Shown here: positions 15,988-23,870 of the stretch, piece by piece | Layout of the letters: each line of letters starts with the position of its first letter | Position numbering within the stretch: position 1 is the first letter of the stretch | Source of the DNA: Streptomyces sp. XM4193 | GTDB lineage: Bacteria > Actinomycetota > Actinomycetes > Streptomycetales > Streptomycetaceae | NCBI RefSeq assembly: GCF_023072595.1 | Contig: NZ_JALLGK010000012.1 | Span: 62,001 to 126,000 of the forward strand | Direction: 5' to 3' | Length of the DNA stretch: 64,000 nt | Translations under genes and position numbers: made by a program | Notes under the pieces: generated by a model | What the model was told of the DNA's origin: nothing | What the model saw: the letters and a program-made list of their open reading frames with translations, nothing else | Database searches by the model: none

Positions 15988-17453
15988 CGCGCTGCCTCCC
16001 CCGCGTCGCGGACCACCGCTCGCGGCAGCGCGCCCCACACCGTGGAGACGAAGACCGAGGAGCCGTAGGTCAGCGTCCGGTGGCCGGCCGACCAGCGCAG
16101 CCCGCCCTCCGGTGTGTCCGCGCCCGCCGCTTCCCCGACCGGCGGCGGGGAGGTGGCGGTGCCTGCGGAGGCGGCGGCATCCGCGGGGTCATCGGTGTCC
16201 GCGGGGGCGCCGGGGCCTGTGGGACCTGCGGGATCCGCGGACGGCGGGAGCGGATCGCCCGGCCAGCGGTCGGCCGCGTCCGCGCCCTGTTGGTGGAGGG
16301 TACGGGCCAGTTCGAGGGGGACGAGCCGCACACAGCGCCACGGCGCGGGCCGACGGGACAGCGCGGGTGCCGCGACCACGCGCGGGCGGGTGGGCAGCGC
16401 GTAGAAGGCGAGTGCGCCGAGGACCGCGCCGACGCGGGAGGGCAGCGAGGCGGTGTGCGCACCGGCCTGCCCGAAGGCCCGGCCGGTGGTGCGCAGTACG
16501 CGGACCGGAGCGGTGCGCGCCATCAGCCCGGTGGCGACCACCGGTCCGGCGGTGCGCCGGGGGCCCGCCCCGATCAGGCGCTCCAGGGCCGTGCGCTGGG
16601 CGGCGTCGGTGCGGGTGATCTCCAGGACGACGCGTGCGATGTCCGCCAGATGACCGTCCAGCACGACGGCGCGGGCGTCGGCCGCCAGTGCGTCGATCTC
16701 GGCCGGCCCGAGGCTGCGGGCGGCGACCCAGAGGTCGTTGACGTCCTTGACGGTGATGTGCACGTCTCCGCCGCTGTTGCCCAGCATCGGTCGCAGGTTC
16801 GCCACCCGCGGCAACGGGTGCAGGCCCGGTCGGGTCGGCTCGGGCAGCGGCAGCAGTCCGCAGTGCCCGGTGGAGTAGCCGGGGCCGAAGTGGATGTCGA
16901 CGGCGGCGAACCCGTTCGGGCCGGTGAGCTTGTACTGCCCGTAGGGCGCTCCGTCCAGGGTCCGTTTGATCCACGGCAGTTCGCCGTGGTCGGTGCGGTA
17001 GCCGTGCCGCCGCAGCCGGTCGGCGAGGGCCATCGCCCGGTCGGCTCCGCCGACGCAGACGTCCGCGTCGCGCAGTTCGCGCAGCGTGGACCGCGGGTAG
17101 TCGATCCGGCTGGAGAGGCCCTTGATGCCCCACACCGGGATGTCGAGTTCGGTGCCCAGCCGGTCGAGAAGCGCGGTCGCCGCGTCCAGGGCTGCGGCGC
17201 GCCGGATCCGCTCCTGGACGAACGGCTCCAATTCGCGGGCGAGTTGGTCGCCGCCGTCCGCGGTCGCGAGGTGGTCCGCGGCGATGAGCACGATCCGGTT
17301 GCGCCGGATCACGTCGGCGACGCGGTCCAGCGGGCGCTCCCCGCGGGCCACCAGTGCGTCGATCCGCTCAAGTGTCTCCGCGACGGGCGCCGCCGGGGCG
17401 AGGGCTCCCAGTTGCAGCTCCGGATACGCGGCCGGGGCACGGGTGTTGGGCAT
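15984..17453 (-). CDS. nucleotidyltransferase family protein (NTP_transf_5 type), 489 aa
   Basis: Resembles the uncharacterised nucleotidyltransferase family PF14907. Marks are WGIKGLSSRIDYP with the Lys-Gly pair at 111-112, the Asp-x-Asp pair in LRDADVCVG (129/131), and a downstream AVDIHFGPGYSTGH segment. Residues from about 390 on form an Ala/Pro/Asp-rich linker and a short tail (TLTYGSSVFVSTVW). Members of this family occur in some RiPP clusters, including lasso-peptide clusters that also have an HPr-kinase-like gene, as here at 23867. The start is ATG 17453, facing the deaminase gene across about 90 bases that must hold both promoters. Molecular target unknown. Confidence 0.7.
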   Translation of the reverse strand: MPNTRAPAAYPELQLGALAPAAPVAETLERIDALVARGERPLDRVADVIRRNRIVLIAADHLATADGGDQLARELEPFVQERIRRAAALDAATALLDRLGTELDIPVWGIKGLSSRIDYPRSTLRELRDADVCVGGADRAMALADRLRRHGYRTDHGELPWIKRTLDGAPYGQYKLTGPNGFAAVDIHFGPGYSTGHCGLLPLPEPTRPGLHPLPRVANLRPMLGNSGGDVHITVKDVNDLWVAARSLGPAEIDALAADARAVVLDGHLADIARVVLEITRTDAAQRTALERLIGAGPRRTAGPVVATGLMARTAPVRVLRTTGRAFGQAGAHTASLPSRVGAVLGALAFYALPTRPRVVAAPALSRRPAPWRCVRLVPLELARTLHQQGADAADRWPGDPLPPSADPAGPTGPGAPADTDDPADAAASAGTATSPPPVGEAAGADTPEGGLRWSAGHRTLTYGSSVFVSTVWGALPRAVVRDAGEAAR

Positions 17454-17544
17454 GGTGGTCTCCTGGCAGGGGTCGGGCCTCCGGCAGCGCCTGCTTGGCC
17501 GGATCGGGACGGGCGGGCAGGGCTGCGGTGGACATAATCGGGGG

Positions 17545-18876
17545 ATGGTCGCTCAACCGGCCCGCGGAGCGGGAGAAGCAGTCGAACCGGCGCAACTGGT
17601 GGTCAGGGACGCCCGGTTGACCGATCGCACGGAGCCGGTGGACATCCTGGTGCGCGAGGGGCGGTTCGCCCGGATCGGTGGCCGCGCCGGGGGCGGCGCA
17701 CCGGCCGCCGCCCATGTCATCGAGGCCGACGGGCGGTTGGTGGTGCCCCCGTTCGTCGACACCCACATGCATCTGGACTCCGCGCTCACCCTGGATCCGG
17801 CCGACCCCAACCGCTCGGGAACGCTGCGGGAGGGGATCGAGGTCTGGGGACGGAGCAAGGCCCGGCTGACGGGCCGCCGGATCCACCGCAACGCGCGCGA
17901 GGTGCTGCGCTGGATGATCGCGGCCGGCACCCTGCACGTGCGCTGCCACGTGGACATCAGCCCCGGCGCCCCGGACGCGCTGAGCGCCCTGATCGACCTG
18001 CGGGAGGAGGCCCGCGGCGTCTGCGACGTGCAGCTGGTGGCCTTCCCCCAGGACGGGCTGCTGCGCGAGCCCGGCCAGCGCGAGGCGCTGCGCGCCGCCA
18101 TGGCCCGGGGGTGCGACGTGGTCGGCGGGATCCCGCACTACGAGCGCACGCCCCGGGACGCGGAGCGGCACGTCAGGGAGATCTTCGACGTGGCCCAGGA
18201 GTTCGACGCCGACGTGGACCCGCACTGCGACGAGACCGACGATCCGGGTTCCCGTCTGGCCGAGGCGGTGGCCCGCGAGACGCTCGCCCGCGGCCGGCAG
18301 GGCCGGGTCTCGCTCGGGCACTGCACCGCCATGGCCGCCTACTCCCCGGACACCCTGGCGTCGGCGACCGCCCTGCTCGCCCGCGCCGGCATCGCGGTGG
18401 TGGCCAACCCGATGGTCAACGCGGTGCTCCAGGGACGCGGCGACCCGCCGCCGGTGCGCCGCGGCATGGCGCCCGTGGCGCAGCTGCTGGAGGCCGGCGT
18501 CACGGTGGCGTTCGGGCAGGACTCGGTGCTGGACGCCTGGCTTCCGCTGGGCACCGGGGACATGCTCGCCGTCGCTCAGACGGGCGCGCTTTTCGGCCAC
18601 CTCACCGGGTACGAGCAGCTGGCCGGAGCGCTCGACCTGGTGACCGGAGCGGGCGCCCGGACGATGCGGCTGGGCGAGCGCTACGGCATCGTCGAGGGCC
18701 GCCCCGCCGACTTCGTGCTGCTGGACGCCTGCGACCCGGTGGAGGCGCTGCGGCTGCTGCCCGCCCGGCTGCACGTGGTGCGGCACGGCCGTGAGGTCGC
18801 CCGTACCAGCAGCCCGCGCGGCGAGCTGGTCGGCGGCTTCGCGCCCGGTGCGGTGGACCTCGGCCGTCACCGGTAG
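17545..18876 (+). CDS. cytosine deaminase-like amidohydrolase, 443 aa
   Basis: Close in layout to E. coli cytosine deaminase CodA: metal ligands in FVDTHMHLD (His74, His76), VAFPQDG (Gln169), DPHCDETDD (Glu230), GHCTAM (His259) and FGQDSVLDAW (Asp326). By eye the numbering is CodA plus 13 throughout. The residue matching CodA Asp314 is Ser327; that position contacts the pyrimidine and changes there are known to alter preference for 5-substituted cytosines. It is the only rightward gene in this part and its last 10 bases overlap the convergent TenA gene. With a CMP hydroxymethylase and N-glycosidase beside it, a likely substrate is 5-hydroxymethylcytosine or a derivative. Activity on plain cytosine is the alternative. 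Confidence 0.88.
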   Translation: MVAQPARGAGEAVEPAQLVVRDARLTDRTEPVDILVREGRFARIGGRAGGGAPAAAHVIEADGRLVVPPFVDTHMHLDSALTLDPADPNRSGTLREGIEVWGRSKARLTGRRIHRNAREVLRWMIAAGTLHVRCHVDISPGAPDALSALIDLREEARGVCDVQLVAFPQDGLLREPGQREALRAAMARGCDVVGGIPHYERTPRDAERHVREIFDVAQEFDADVDPHCDETDDPGSRLAEAVARETLARGRQGRVSLGHCTAMAAYSPDTLASATALLARAGIAVVANPMVNAVLQGRGDPPPVRRGMAPVAQLLEAGVTVAFGQDSVLDAWLPLGTGDMLAVAQTGALFGHLTGYEQLAGALDLVTGAGARTMRLGERYGIVEGRPADFVLLDACDPVEALRLLPARLHVVRHGREVARTSSPRGELVGGFAPGAVDLGRHR

Positions 18877-19592
18877 TCCCGCGCGGCCGTCGCTCGGGCG
18901 GCTCGGGCAACGGCGCCGCCCGGCCAGGCGCCGTCGAGTTCCCAGGCCGCGTCGAAGACCCGTACCTGGTGCTCCAGGCTGCGCCGGTAGAGCCGCTCCA
19001 GCGCGGCCCGTTCGGCGGCGCTGCCCTCGGCCGCCGCCTCCTCCACCACGCGGGCGTGCGCCGCGCACATCTGCGTACGGGTGCGGCGGGTGTACATGTC
19101 CGCCCAGCGGCGGTAGGCGGGCGGGCCGGGTATCGCACTGTCCGCGAACCGCTCCCCGATCACCTCGGTGAACAGCGAGCACGGATACACGGAGGCGGCG
19201 ATCTGGGCGAAGGTGCCCTCGTAGCCCACCCGCACCAGGTGGTTGAGGTATCCCTCGCGCGCCGGGGAGCAGGTCCAGCGGTCGGCGGCGAGCTCCGCGG
19301 CGAAGCCGAGCTCCTCGACCAGGGAGCGCTTCTCGCCGAGTTCGCCGACCGTGGACAGATCGTCCAGGACGTGGGCGGCGGCCTTGGCCCACTCGTGCCC
19401 GACGGGGGCCTTGGCGATCCCCAGGGCGAGGGTGCGGTTGAACTCGGCGACGTGCGGGCCGTCGTCGAGCTGGAAGAAGGCGAAGCGCTCCGGGCTCAGT
19501 GTGCCCGCCGCCATCGCCTCGATCCACGGGTGGTGGCGGTACGCCTCCCAGACGTCGGCGCACTGCCGTCGGCACTCCTGGAGGAAACTCAC
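18867..19592 (-). CDS. TenA-like (thiaminase II family) protein, 241 aa
   Basis: Helical TenA fold. Cys138 in SVYPCSLFTEVIGE matches the catalytic Cys of TenA, and the paired acidic residues in FQLDDGPHV and the C-terminal FDAAWELDG are in family positions. TenA hydrolyses 5-aminomethyl-type thiamine pyrimidines (aminopyrimidine to HMP) or thiamine itself. Here it ends an operon that seems to build a thiamine-pyrimidine analogue, so it may hydrolyse or form a C5-methylene bond to the pyrimidine. The GTG start at 19592 is fixed by a GAAGGAG site and a GTGA overlap with the FAD oxidase stop; an in-frame ATG 15 bases upstream is less likely. Confidence 0.85.
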   Translation of the reverse strand: MSFLQECRRQCADVWEAYRHHPWIEAMAAGTLSPERFAFFQLDDGPHVAEFNRTLALGIAKAPVGHEWAKAAAHVLDDLSTVGELGEKRSLVEELGFAAELAADRWTCSPAREGYLNHLVRVGYEGTFAQIAASVYPCSLFTEVIGERFADSAIPGPPAYRRWADMYTRRTRTQMCAAHARVVEEAAAEGSAAERAALERLYRRSLEHQVRVFDAAWELDGAWPGGAVARAARATAARDYR

Positions 19593-20710
19593 GGGTGCTC
19601 CTTCCATCGTCCGAAGCGGAATCCGGCGTGCAGCGTCTGCTGCTCCGCCGTCGGTCGGGCGCTCCCGTGCTGGTCGGCGGCGAGCAGGTCGACGAGCAGT
19701 TCGGCCGAGCCGGGGCCGGCGATGTAGCCCTCGCCGCCGTGTCCGAAGCAGCCGTAGAGACCCGGTGCCAGACGGTCGACGACGGGGACGCGGTCGGGCA
19801 GGAAGGGCCGCAAACCACCGCGCTGAGCGGTGATCCTCAGCCGGGCCGTCCCCGGCACCAGTGCGTCGGCGCGGTGCAGGATGCGCGTCGCGAGATCCTC
19901 CGGCTCCGCCTCGTCGTGCGGGTACCAGGAACCGCCGAGGACCAGGGCGCCGTCCGGCGCCTGGTGGGCCAGGAGCGCCACCGAGCGCGGCACCCCGATG
20001 ACCGACTCGGCCAGGATCCGTTCGAGGGTGAACGGTGCGGGCTCGGTGACGATCACCCGCCCGTTCACCGGGGTGAGCGGCACGTGCAGCCCGAGCGGGG
20101 CGAGCAGGGACCGGGCGCCGGTGCCGGCGGCGATCACGACGCGGGGCGCCGTCAGCCGTTCGCCGTCGGCGCGTACGAGGGCCCATCCCGCCGCGCCCGC
20201 CTCCTGGAGCCTCAACGGCCCCAGTCCCAGGCGCAGTTGTGCGCCGGCGCCGGTGGCCTCGGCCAGCAGCGCGCCGAGGACCGCCGCCGGTTCGATGCGT
20301 CGGCCCTCGGAGAGCAGCAGGCCCGACTCGGCCAGTGGGCCCAGAGCGGGTTCCAGCGCGCGCAGTTCCTCCCCGGTGAGCGTGGCTGCGTCCGGGAAGG
20401 TCCGCGGTGCGGCGCCGGAGCCTGCCGCACCGGGGGCGGAGAGCACGAGCGTGCCGGCGGGTTCGGCGTCCCAGGGCATCCCGGTGCGTTCCGCGAGCTC
20501 GGTGTAGAGGGCCAGGCTGCGCCGGAACAGCGGCCGCAGCCCGGGCGAGGGCGGTACGAGCTGGCCCTGCGCGCCGAGCGAGGCCCCGGCACCGGCCGTT
20601 CCGGAGTCCAGCAGGGTGACGGCCGCTCCCCGGCGCGCGAGCAGCCAAGCCGTGGAGAGCCCGACGACTCCCGCGCCGAGGACCGCCACGTCGCAGCCGA
20701 GCGGGGTCAC
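19589..20710 (-). CDS. FAD-dependent amine oxidase (glycine oxidase ThiO-like), 373 aa
   Basis: DAO-type flavoprotein. The N-terminal dinucleotide-binding motif is VLGAGVVGLSTAWLL, and the C-terminal flavin-contact region reads GLYGCFGHGGEGYIAGPGSAE. Relatives oxidise primary or secondary amines of amino acids; ThiO oxidises glycine for thiazole formation in thiamine synthesis. No ThiG, ThiS or ThiE is nearby, so a standard thiamine role is doubtful and oxidation of an amine on the pathway intermediate is more likely. The GTG at 20710 overlaps the ThiD-like stop (GTGA); GTG 20713 is also possible. Length is normal for the family. Confidence 0.86.
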   Translation of the reverse strand: MTPLGCDVAVLGAGVVGLSTAWLLARRGAAVTLLDSGTAGAGASLGAQGQLVPPSPGLRPLFRRSLALYTELAERTGMPWDAEPAGTLVLSAPGAAGSGAAPRTFPDAATLTGEELRALEPALGPLAESGLLLSEGRRIEPAAVLGALLAEATGAGAQLRLGLGPLRLQEAGAAGWALVRADGERLTAPRVVIAAGTGARSLLAPLGLHVPLTPVNGRVIVTEPAPFTLERILAESVIGVPRSVALLAHQAPDGALVLGGSWYPHDEAEPEDLATRILHRADALVPGTARLRITAQRGGLRPFLPDRVPVVDRLAPGLYGCFGHGGEGYIAGPGSAELLVDLLAADQHGSARPTAEQQTLHAGFRFGRWKEHP

Positions 20711-21531
20711 CACGGCGGGCCTTCGGCGGTCGGCCCGACCGGATGCAGCTCGACCGGATGGCGGCCGGCCCCGACGTCCGCGGCGCCGCGTTCGATGGCG
20801 AGCGAGACGGCGGCGTGCGCGGTGCGCGCGGCGCGGGTGAGCGGCATGCCCTGGGCGAGGAACGCGGTGAGCAGCGCGGAGTGTGCGCAGCCGGCGCCGT
20901 GGTCGCAGCCGGAGACGCGTCGGGGTCCGGTGATCTCGTGATGCCGTTCGCCGTCGAAGAGCAGGTCGCCCGCGCCGGTGGGGAACGCGTCGGTGATGAT
21001 CGCGGCGCGCGCTCCGAGTTCGACGATCGCCTCGGCCAGCTTCCTCGGGTCGCTCTCCTCCTCCAGCAGCGTCAGCCGCCGTGCTTCGGCCAGGTTCGGG
21101 GTCGCCACCCAGGTCAGCGGCAGCAAGCCCTCGCGCACCGCGGTGACCGCGTCCTCCTCGCCGCCCAGTGCGGAGCCGGCCGCGCTGATCATCACCGGGT
21201 CGAGGACGACCGGAACCTCGTCCAGCCAGACCAGGCGGTCCACCAGCAGCCAGACCAGTTCGGCGCTCCAGGTGGTGCCGATCTTCACCGCGTCCGTGCC
21301 GATGTCCTCGAGCACCGCCCGGAGTTGGTGGCCGACCATCCCGGTGTCGATCGACGCGGTGGCGGTCACTCCCGTGGTGTTCTGCGCCGTGACTCCGACG
21401 AGCGCGCTGGCGCCGTAGACGCCGGCCCGGGCGAACGCCTTGAGGTCGCCTTGGATGCCCGCCCCGCCGCCGGAGTCGGAGGAGCCGATGGTCAGGCAGC
21501 GGACGCGCGGTCCGGTCGGTGTGCCGCTCAT
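20707..21531 (-). CDS. ThiD-like hydroxymethylpyrimidine kinase, 274 aa
   Basis: Ribokinase-fold kinase of the ThiD family. N-terminal IGSSDSGGGAGIQGDLKAF is a near-exact family signature, then GVTAQNTTGV, VLDPVMIS and the anion-hole region DHGAGCAHSALL. ThiD phosphorylates HMP (4-amino-5-hydroxymethyl-2-methylpyrimidine) and HMP phosphate. 5-Hydroxymethylcytosine differs from HMP only at C2, so it is a reasonable substrate here. The ATG at 21531 overlaps the N-glycosidase stop in ATGA. As it sits inside the operon and not with thiC or thiE, I read it as a pathway enzyme, not a vitamin salvage gene, though salvage cannot be excluded. Confidence 0.87.
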   Translation of the reverse strand: MSGTPTGPRVRCLTIGSSDSGGGAGIQGDLKAFARAGVYGASALVGVTAQNTTGVTATASIDTGMVGHQLRAVLEDIGTDAVKIGTTWSAELVWLLVDRLVWLDEVPVVLDPVMISAAGSALGGEEDAVTAVREGLLPLTWVATPNLAEARRLTLLEEESDPRKLAEAIVELGARAAIITDAFPTGAGDLLFDGERHHEITGPRRVSGCDHGAGCAHSALLTAFLAQGMPLTRAARTAHAAVSLAIERGAADVGAGRHPVELHPVGPTAEGPPW

Positions 21532-22040
21532 GCCGGCGCCCCCGTCCTGGCCGCGTCCGACCCGGCAGCCCCGGTACCGGCCGCCTCTGTCACGGCCCGG
21601 CACACCTCCGCGGGGTCGCCGGTGTGCTCCAGGAGCCGTACGGGGGCGATGCCCGGCAGTCCGGCGACCAGCGCCGCGCACTCGGTGTCCGGTTCCACCA
21701 GGACGACGGTGGGGCGGCCGAGCGCGGAGGCCCAGCCGAGTTCGACATGGGTGCCCGGGGAGGCGGGCCGGCCGGGGAAGGCCACGAACACCGAGCACTC
21801 CCGCATCCATTCCCAGTCGCGCCGGGTGCACTCGCGGTCGCTGACCAGGCCCGCGCCCCAGTCCTCGGTGCGGTGGGCGCTCAGGACCCGCCATCCCCTT
21901 TCCTCGAACGCGTCGATCAGGCTGGTGTAGCGGGCCCGGTCCGCTTCGCGGAGCCGTCCGGTGACCGGGTCGATCAGCCCCTTGAAGGGGCCGCCCAGGA
22001 AGACGGTCGGGTGCGCGGATTCCGGTTCAGACTGCGGCAT
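21528..22040 (-). CDS. nucleoside 2-deoxyribosyltransferase-fold hydrolase (MilB/BcmB-like N-glycosidase), 170 aa
   Basis: Small Rossmann-like enzyme of the nucleoside 2-deoxyribosyltransferase fold. It shows VFLGGPFKG at the N-terminus, ECSVFVAFPGRP, and the nucleophile Glu100 in GTHVELGWASALG. Two known relatives, MilB of mildiomycin and the glycosidase of bacimethrin synthesis, hydrolyse (hydroxymethyl-)CMP to the free base and ribose phosphate. The gene directly follows the CMP-hydroxymethylase homologue with a 14-base overlap, the same pairing as in those pathways. Expected reaction: 5-hydroxymethyl-CMP to 5-hydroxymethylcytosine. A plain deoxyribosyltransferase is the alternative. Confidence 0.84.
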   Translation of the reverse strand: MPQSEPESAHPTVFLGGPFKGLIDPVTGRLREADRARYTSLIDAFEERGWRVLSAHRTEDWGAGLVSDRECTRRDWEWMRECSVFVAFPGRPASPGTHVELGWASALGRPTVVLVEPDTECAALVAGLPGIAPVRLLEHTGDPAEVCRAVTEAAGTGAAGSDAARTGAPA

Positions 22041-23043
22041 CGGTCTCCTCCAGTGAGGACGGGGCCGCTTCCAGCACGGGGAAACGGCGGTGCATCAGAC
22101 GGCGGTAGAGCGGCGGCAGCGAATCGGCCAGGCCGGCGGCGGGCTCTGCGGCGAGCGCCCGCCGGTGCAGCTCGAAGAGGGTCACCACGTGCGCCCAGTA
22201 GGCGGGCAGGCCCAGTGCCGCGATCCCGTCGGATTCCAGCCGCAGTGCTCCCGTGCGCAGGCCCTCCTCGACCTCCAGTACGCGGGCGAGGTGGGGCCGG
22301 TGGTCCCCCTCTGGGAGCGGGGGCATGCGGTCGGTGGACGGGCGGCCGAGTGCGTCCTCCTCCATCAGGCGCACGGCACCGGCCACGTCGGGGCGGTAGA
22401 GGTGCAGCGACCCGGCGACGTGGGTGTAGGTCCCCACCGGCACCCGCAGCTGCCGTGCCATCACCTCCTGGAGGAAGGTGAAGGAGAAGACGTCGCTGAC
22501 CATGCCGCGGTAGGCGTCGTTGGCGCGCATGTAGGCGACGGCGTGCAGGCTGCCCTCGCGCAGCAGGAACTGCAGGGCGAGGGTGCAGGCGACGTCCGGG
22601 TTGGCCGGGACGAGCAGTTCGCGCGGTTCGAATATCTGGATGACGGCGCGTTTGGTGTCCGGGTCCTGACGGATCGTCTCCGCCACCGAGGCCCACTGGT
22701 CGAGTGCGCCGGCGCCGTGGCGGAAGATCCGCGGCCCGTAGGCGGTGCCGGTCAGACGCCTGCCGTCGGCGGAGTACCGGGCGACGCTCGGCGCGTAGTG
22801 CGCGAGCAGGGCCAGGTCGTCGCGCCCCGAGAGGTACCAGAGGGCCTCGGCGAAGTTGAAGACCAGATTGGTGCGCCTGGCCGGGTGCGTGACCAGGCGG
22901 CGCAGCGGGTCGTCGAGGGTGAAGGCGACACCGAGGACTTCCTGACTGTCGTGTCCGCGGGGCGCGTTGCGGAACTGCGGCCGGTGGAGCAGCTCGTCCA
23001 GGTGGTGCAGATAGGCGTCCTGGAGCCCCGGGAAGCTGTTCAC
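22027..23043 (-). CDS. thymidylate synthase homologue, probable CMP 5-hydroxymethylase (MilA-like), 338 aa
   Basis: Thymidylate-synthase fold with an intact catalytic set. Aligned by eye to E. coli ThyA without gaps over the core, Cys153 matches Cys146, Gln158 matches Gln151, Arg173 matches Arg166, Asp176 matches Asp169, and SLHLY keeps the His/Tyr pair. The key uracil-reading Asn177 is Asp184 (MVSDVFSF). Asn to Asp here is the hallmark of the cytosine-specific enzymes T4 dCMP hydroxymethylase and MilA. Expected reaction: CMP plus methylene-tetrahydrofolate gives 5-hydroxymethyl-CMP. The GTG start at 23043 overlaps the upstream stop (GTGA); the longer frame to 23112 runs into that gene. Ribose versus deoxyribose preference is not clear from sequence. 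Confidence 0.88.
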   Translation of the reverse strand: MNSFPGLQDAYLHHLDELLHRPQFRNAPRGHDSQEVLGVAFTLDDPLRRLVTHPARRTNLVFNFAEALWYLSGRDDLALLAHYAPSVARYSADGRRLTGTAYGPRIFRHGAGALDQWASVAETIRQDPDTKRAVIQIFEPRELLVPANPDVACTLALQFLLREGSLHAVAYMRANDAYRGMVSDVFSFTFLQEVMARQLRVPVGTYTHVAGSLHLYRPDVAGAVRLMEEDALGRPSTDRMPPLPEGDHRPHLARVLEVEEGLRTGALRLESDGIAALGLPAYWAHVVTLFELHRRALAAEPAAGLADSLPPLYRRLMHRRFPVLEAAPSSLEETDAAV

Positions 23044-23870
23044 AGCAGGTCCTCGGGGAAGGAGGAGAACATGTCGCGGTGGTTGCCGGTGGCCACGCGG
23101 TCGCAGCCGCACTTCTCGGCGGGGTCGTCGCCGCGGGTGGCCAGTCCGGCCTCGATGATGCGCTCGAAGCTCTCGCGGCCGTCGGCTATCGCCTGCCGGG
23201 AGCGGGCGCGGAAGACGTCGGGGTCCTGCTCGGACTCGTTCTTCATGTCGTGGTAGGAGTCGATCGCGACGGCTATCGCGGCGTAGTGCCGGTGGCGCAG
23301 CCGCGCCAGGGTGAACTCCGGGTCCAGGGTCTGCCCGACCAGCCGGACTCCCAGCTTCTCCATCAGGTTCAGCTCGGCGTCCGTCTCGATCCGGGCGAAG
23401 CCGTAGAAGTTGAAGTACACGCCGCTCTCGTGCACGGCCGTGCCGGTCTCCCGCGCCCCGCGGATGAGGAGCGAGCGCAGCACGGGGCAGAAGGCCGGGA
23501 CGACATGGGCGTTGCTGAAGCGGCCGTTGCCGGTCGGCATGCTGACGCTGGGGCCGGAGAAGCTGATCAGGTCGTGCGGGATGACGAGGTCGCCGCCGCG
23601 CACCGACTTGTCGACCCCGCCGACGACGTAGGTGCCGATCTGGTGGTCCACCTCCAGCGCGTCGAAGGCGCTCTGGTTGGCCTCGTAGGGGATTTCCCAG
23701 CTCGGCGTGCGCCGGCCGGGGAAGCGTCCGTAGAGGAAGTGGGTCTCCACCCCGTGCAGGGTGCCGCTGAAAATGCGGTCCACCGGGCCCTGGGGGGTGA
23801 CGACCCGGTTGCGTCGGAACTCCTTCTCCCGGATCAGGTTCTCGGCACGCAGCACGACTCCGAGCTTCAT
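23040..23870 (-). CDS. nucleoside phosphorylase-like protein (PNP/MTAP family), 276 aa
   Basis: Trimeric purine-nucleoside-phosphorylase/MTA-phosphorylase fold. Marks: GTYVVGGVDKSVRGGDLVIP, NFYGFARIETDAELNLMEKLG (family form FET-x-AE) and VGQTLDPEFTLARLRHRHYA (family VGMT..PE..LARE). The N-terminal phosphate-binding loop is not the standard one, and the C-terminus carries an unusual CGCD motif. It could cleave a nucleoside in the pathway, act on methylthioadenosine or 5'-deoxyadenosine left by radical SAM enzymes, or bind a nucleobase. The ATG at 23870 overlaps the kinase-like gene stop (ATGA). Clean-up of 5'-deoxyadenosine is attractive with two radical SAM genes upstream, but it is inference. 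Confidence 0.75.
   Translation of the reverse strand: MKLGVVLRAENLIREKEFRRNRVVTPQGPVDRIFSGTLHGVETHFLYGRFPGRRTPSWEIPYEANQSAFDALEVDHQIGTYVVGGVDKSVRGGDLVIPHDLISFSGPSVSMPTGNGRFSNAHVVPAFCPVLRSLLIRGARETGTAVHESGVYFNFYGFARIETDAELNLMEKLGVRLVGQTLDPEFTLARLRHRHYAAIAVAIDSYHDMKNESEQDPDVFRARSRQAIADGRESFERIIEAGLATRGDDPAEKCGCDRVATGNHRDMFSSFPEDLL

Noticed and set aside
18867..23043. Direct call as a mildiomycin, blasticidin or bacimethrin cluster
   Set aside because: TS-like and MilB-like genes match, but the cytosylglucuronate synthase and arginine branch of mildiomycin/blasticidin, and the thiaminase I expected with bacimethrin, are missing, and several extra gene types are present.
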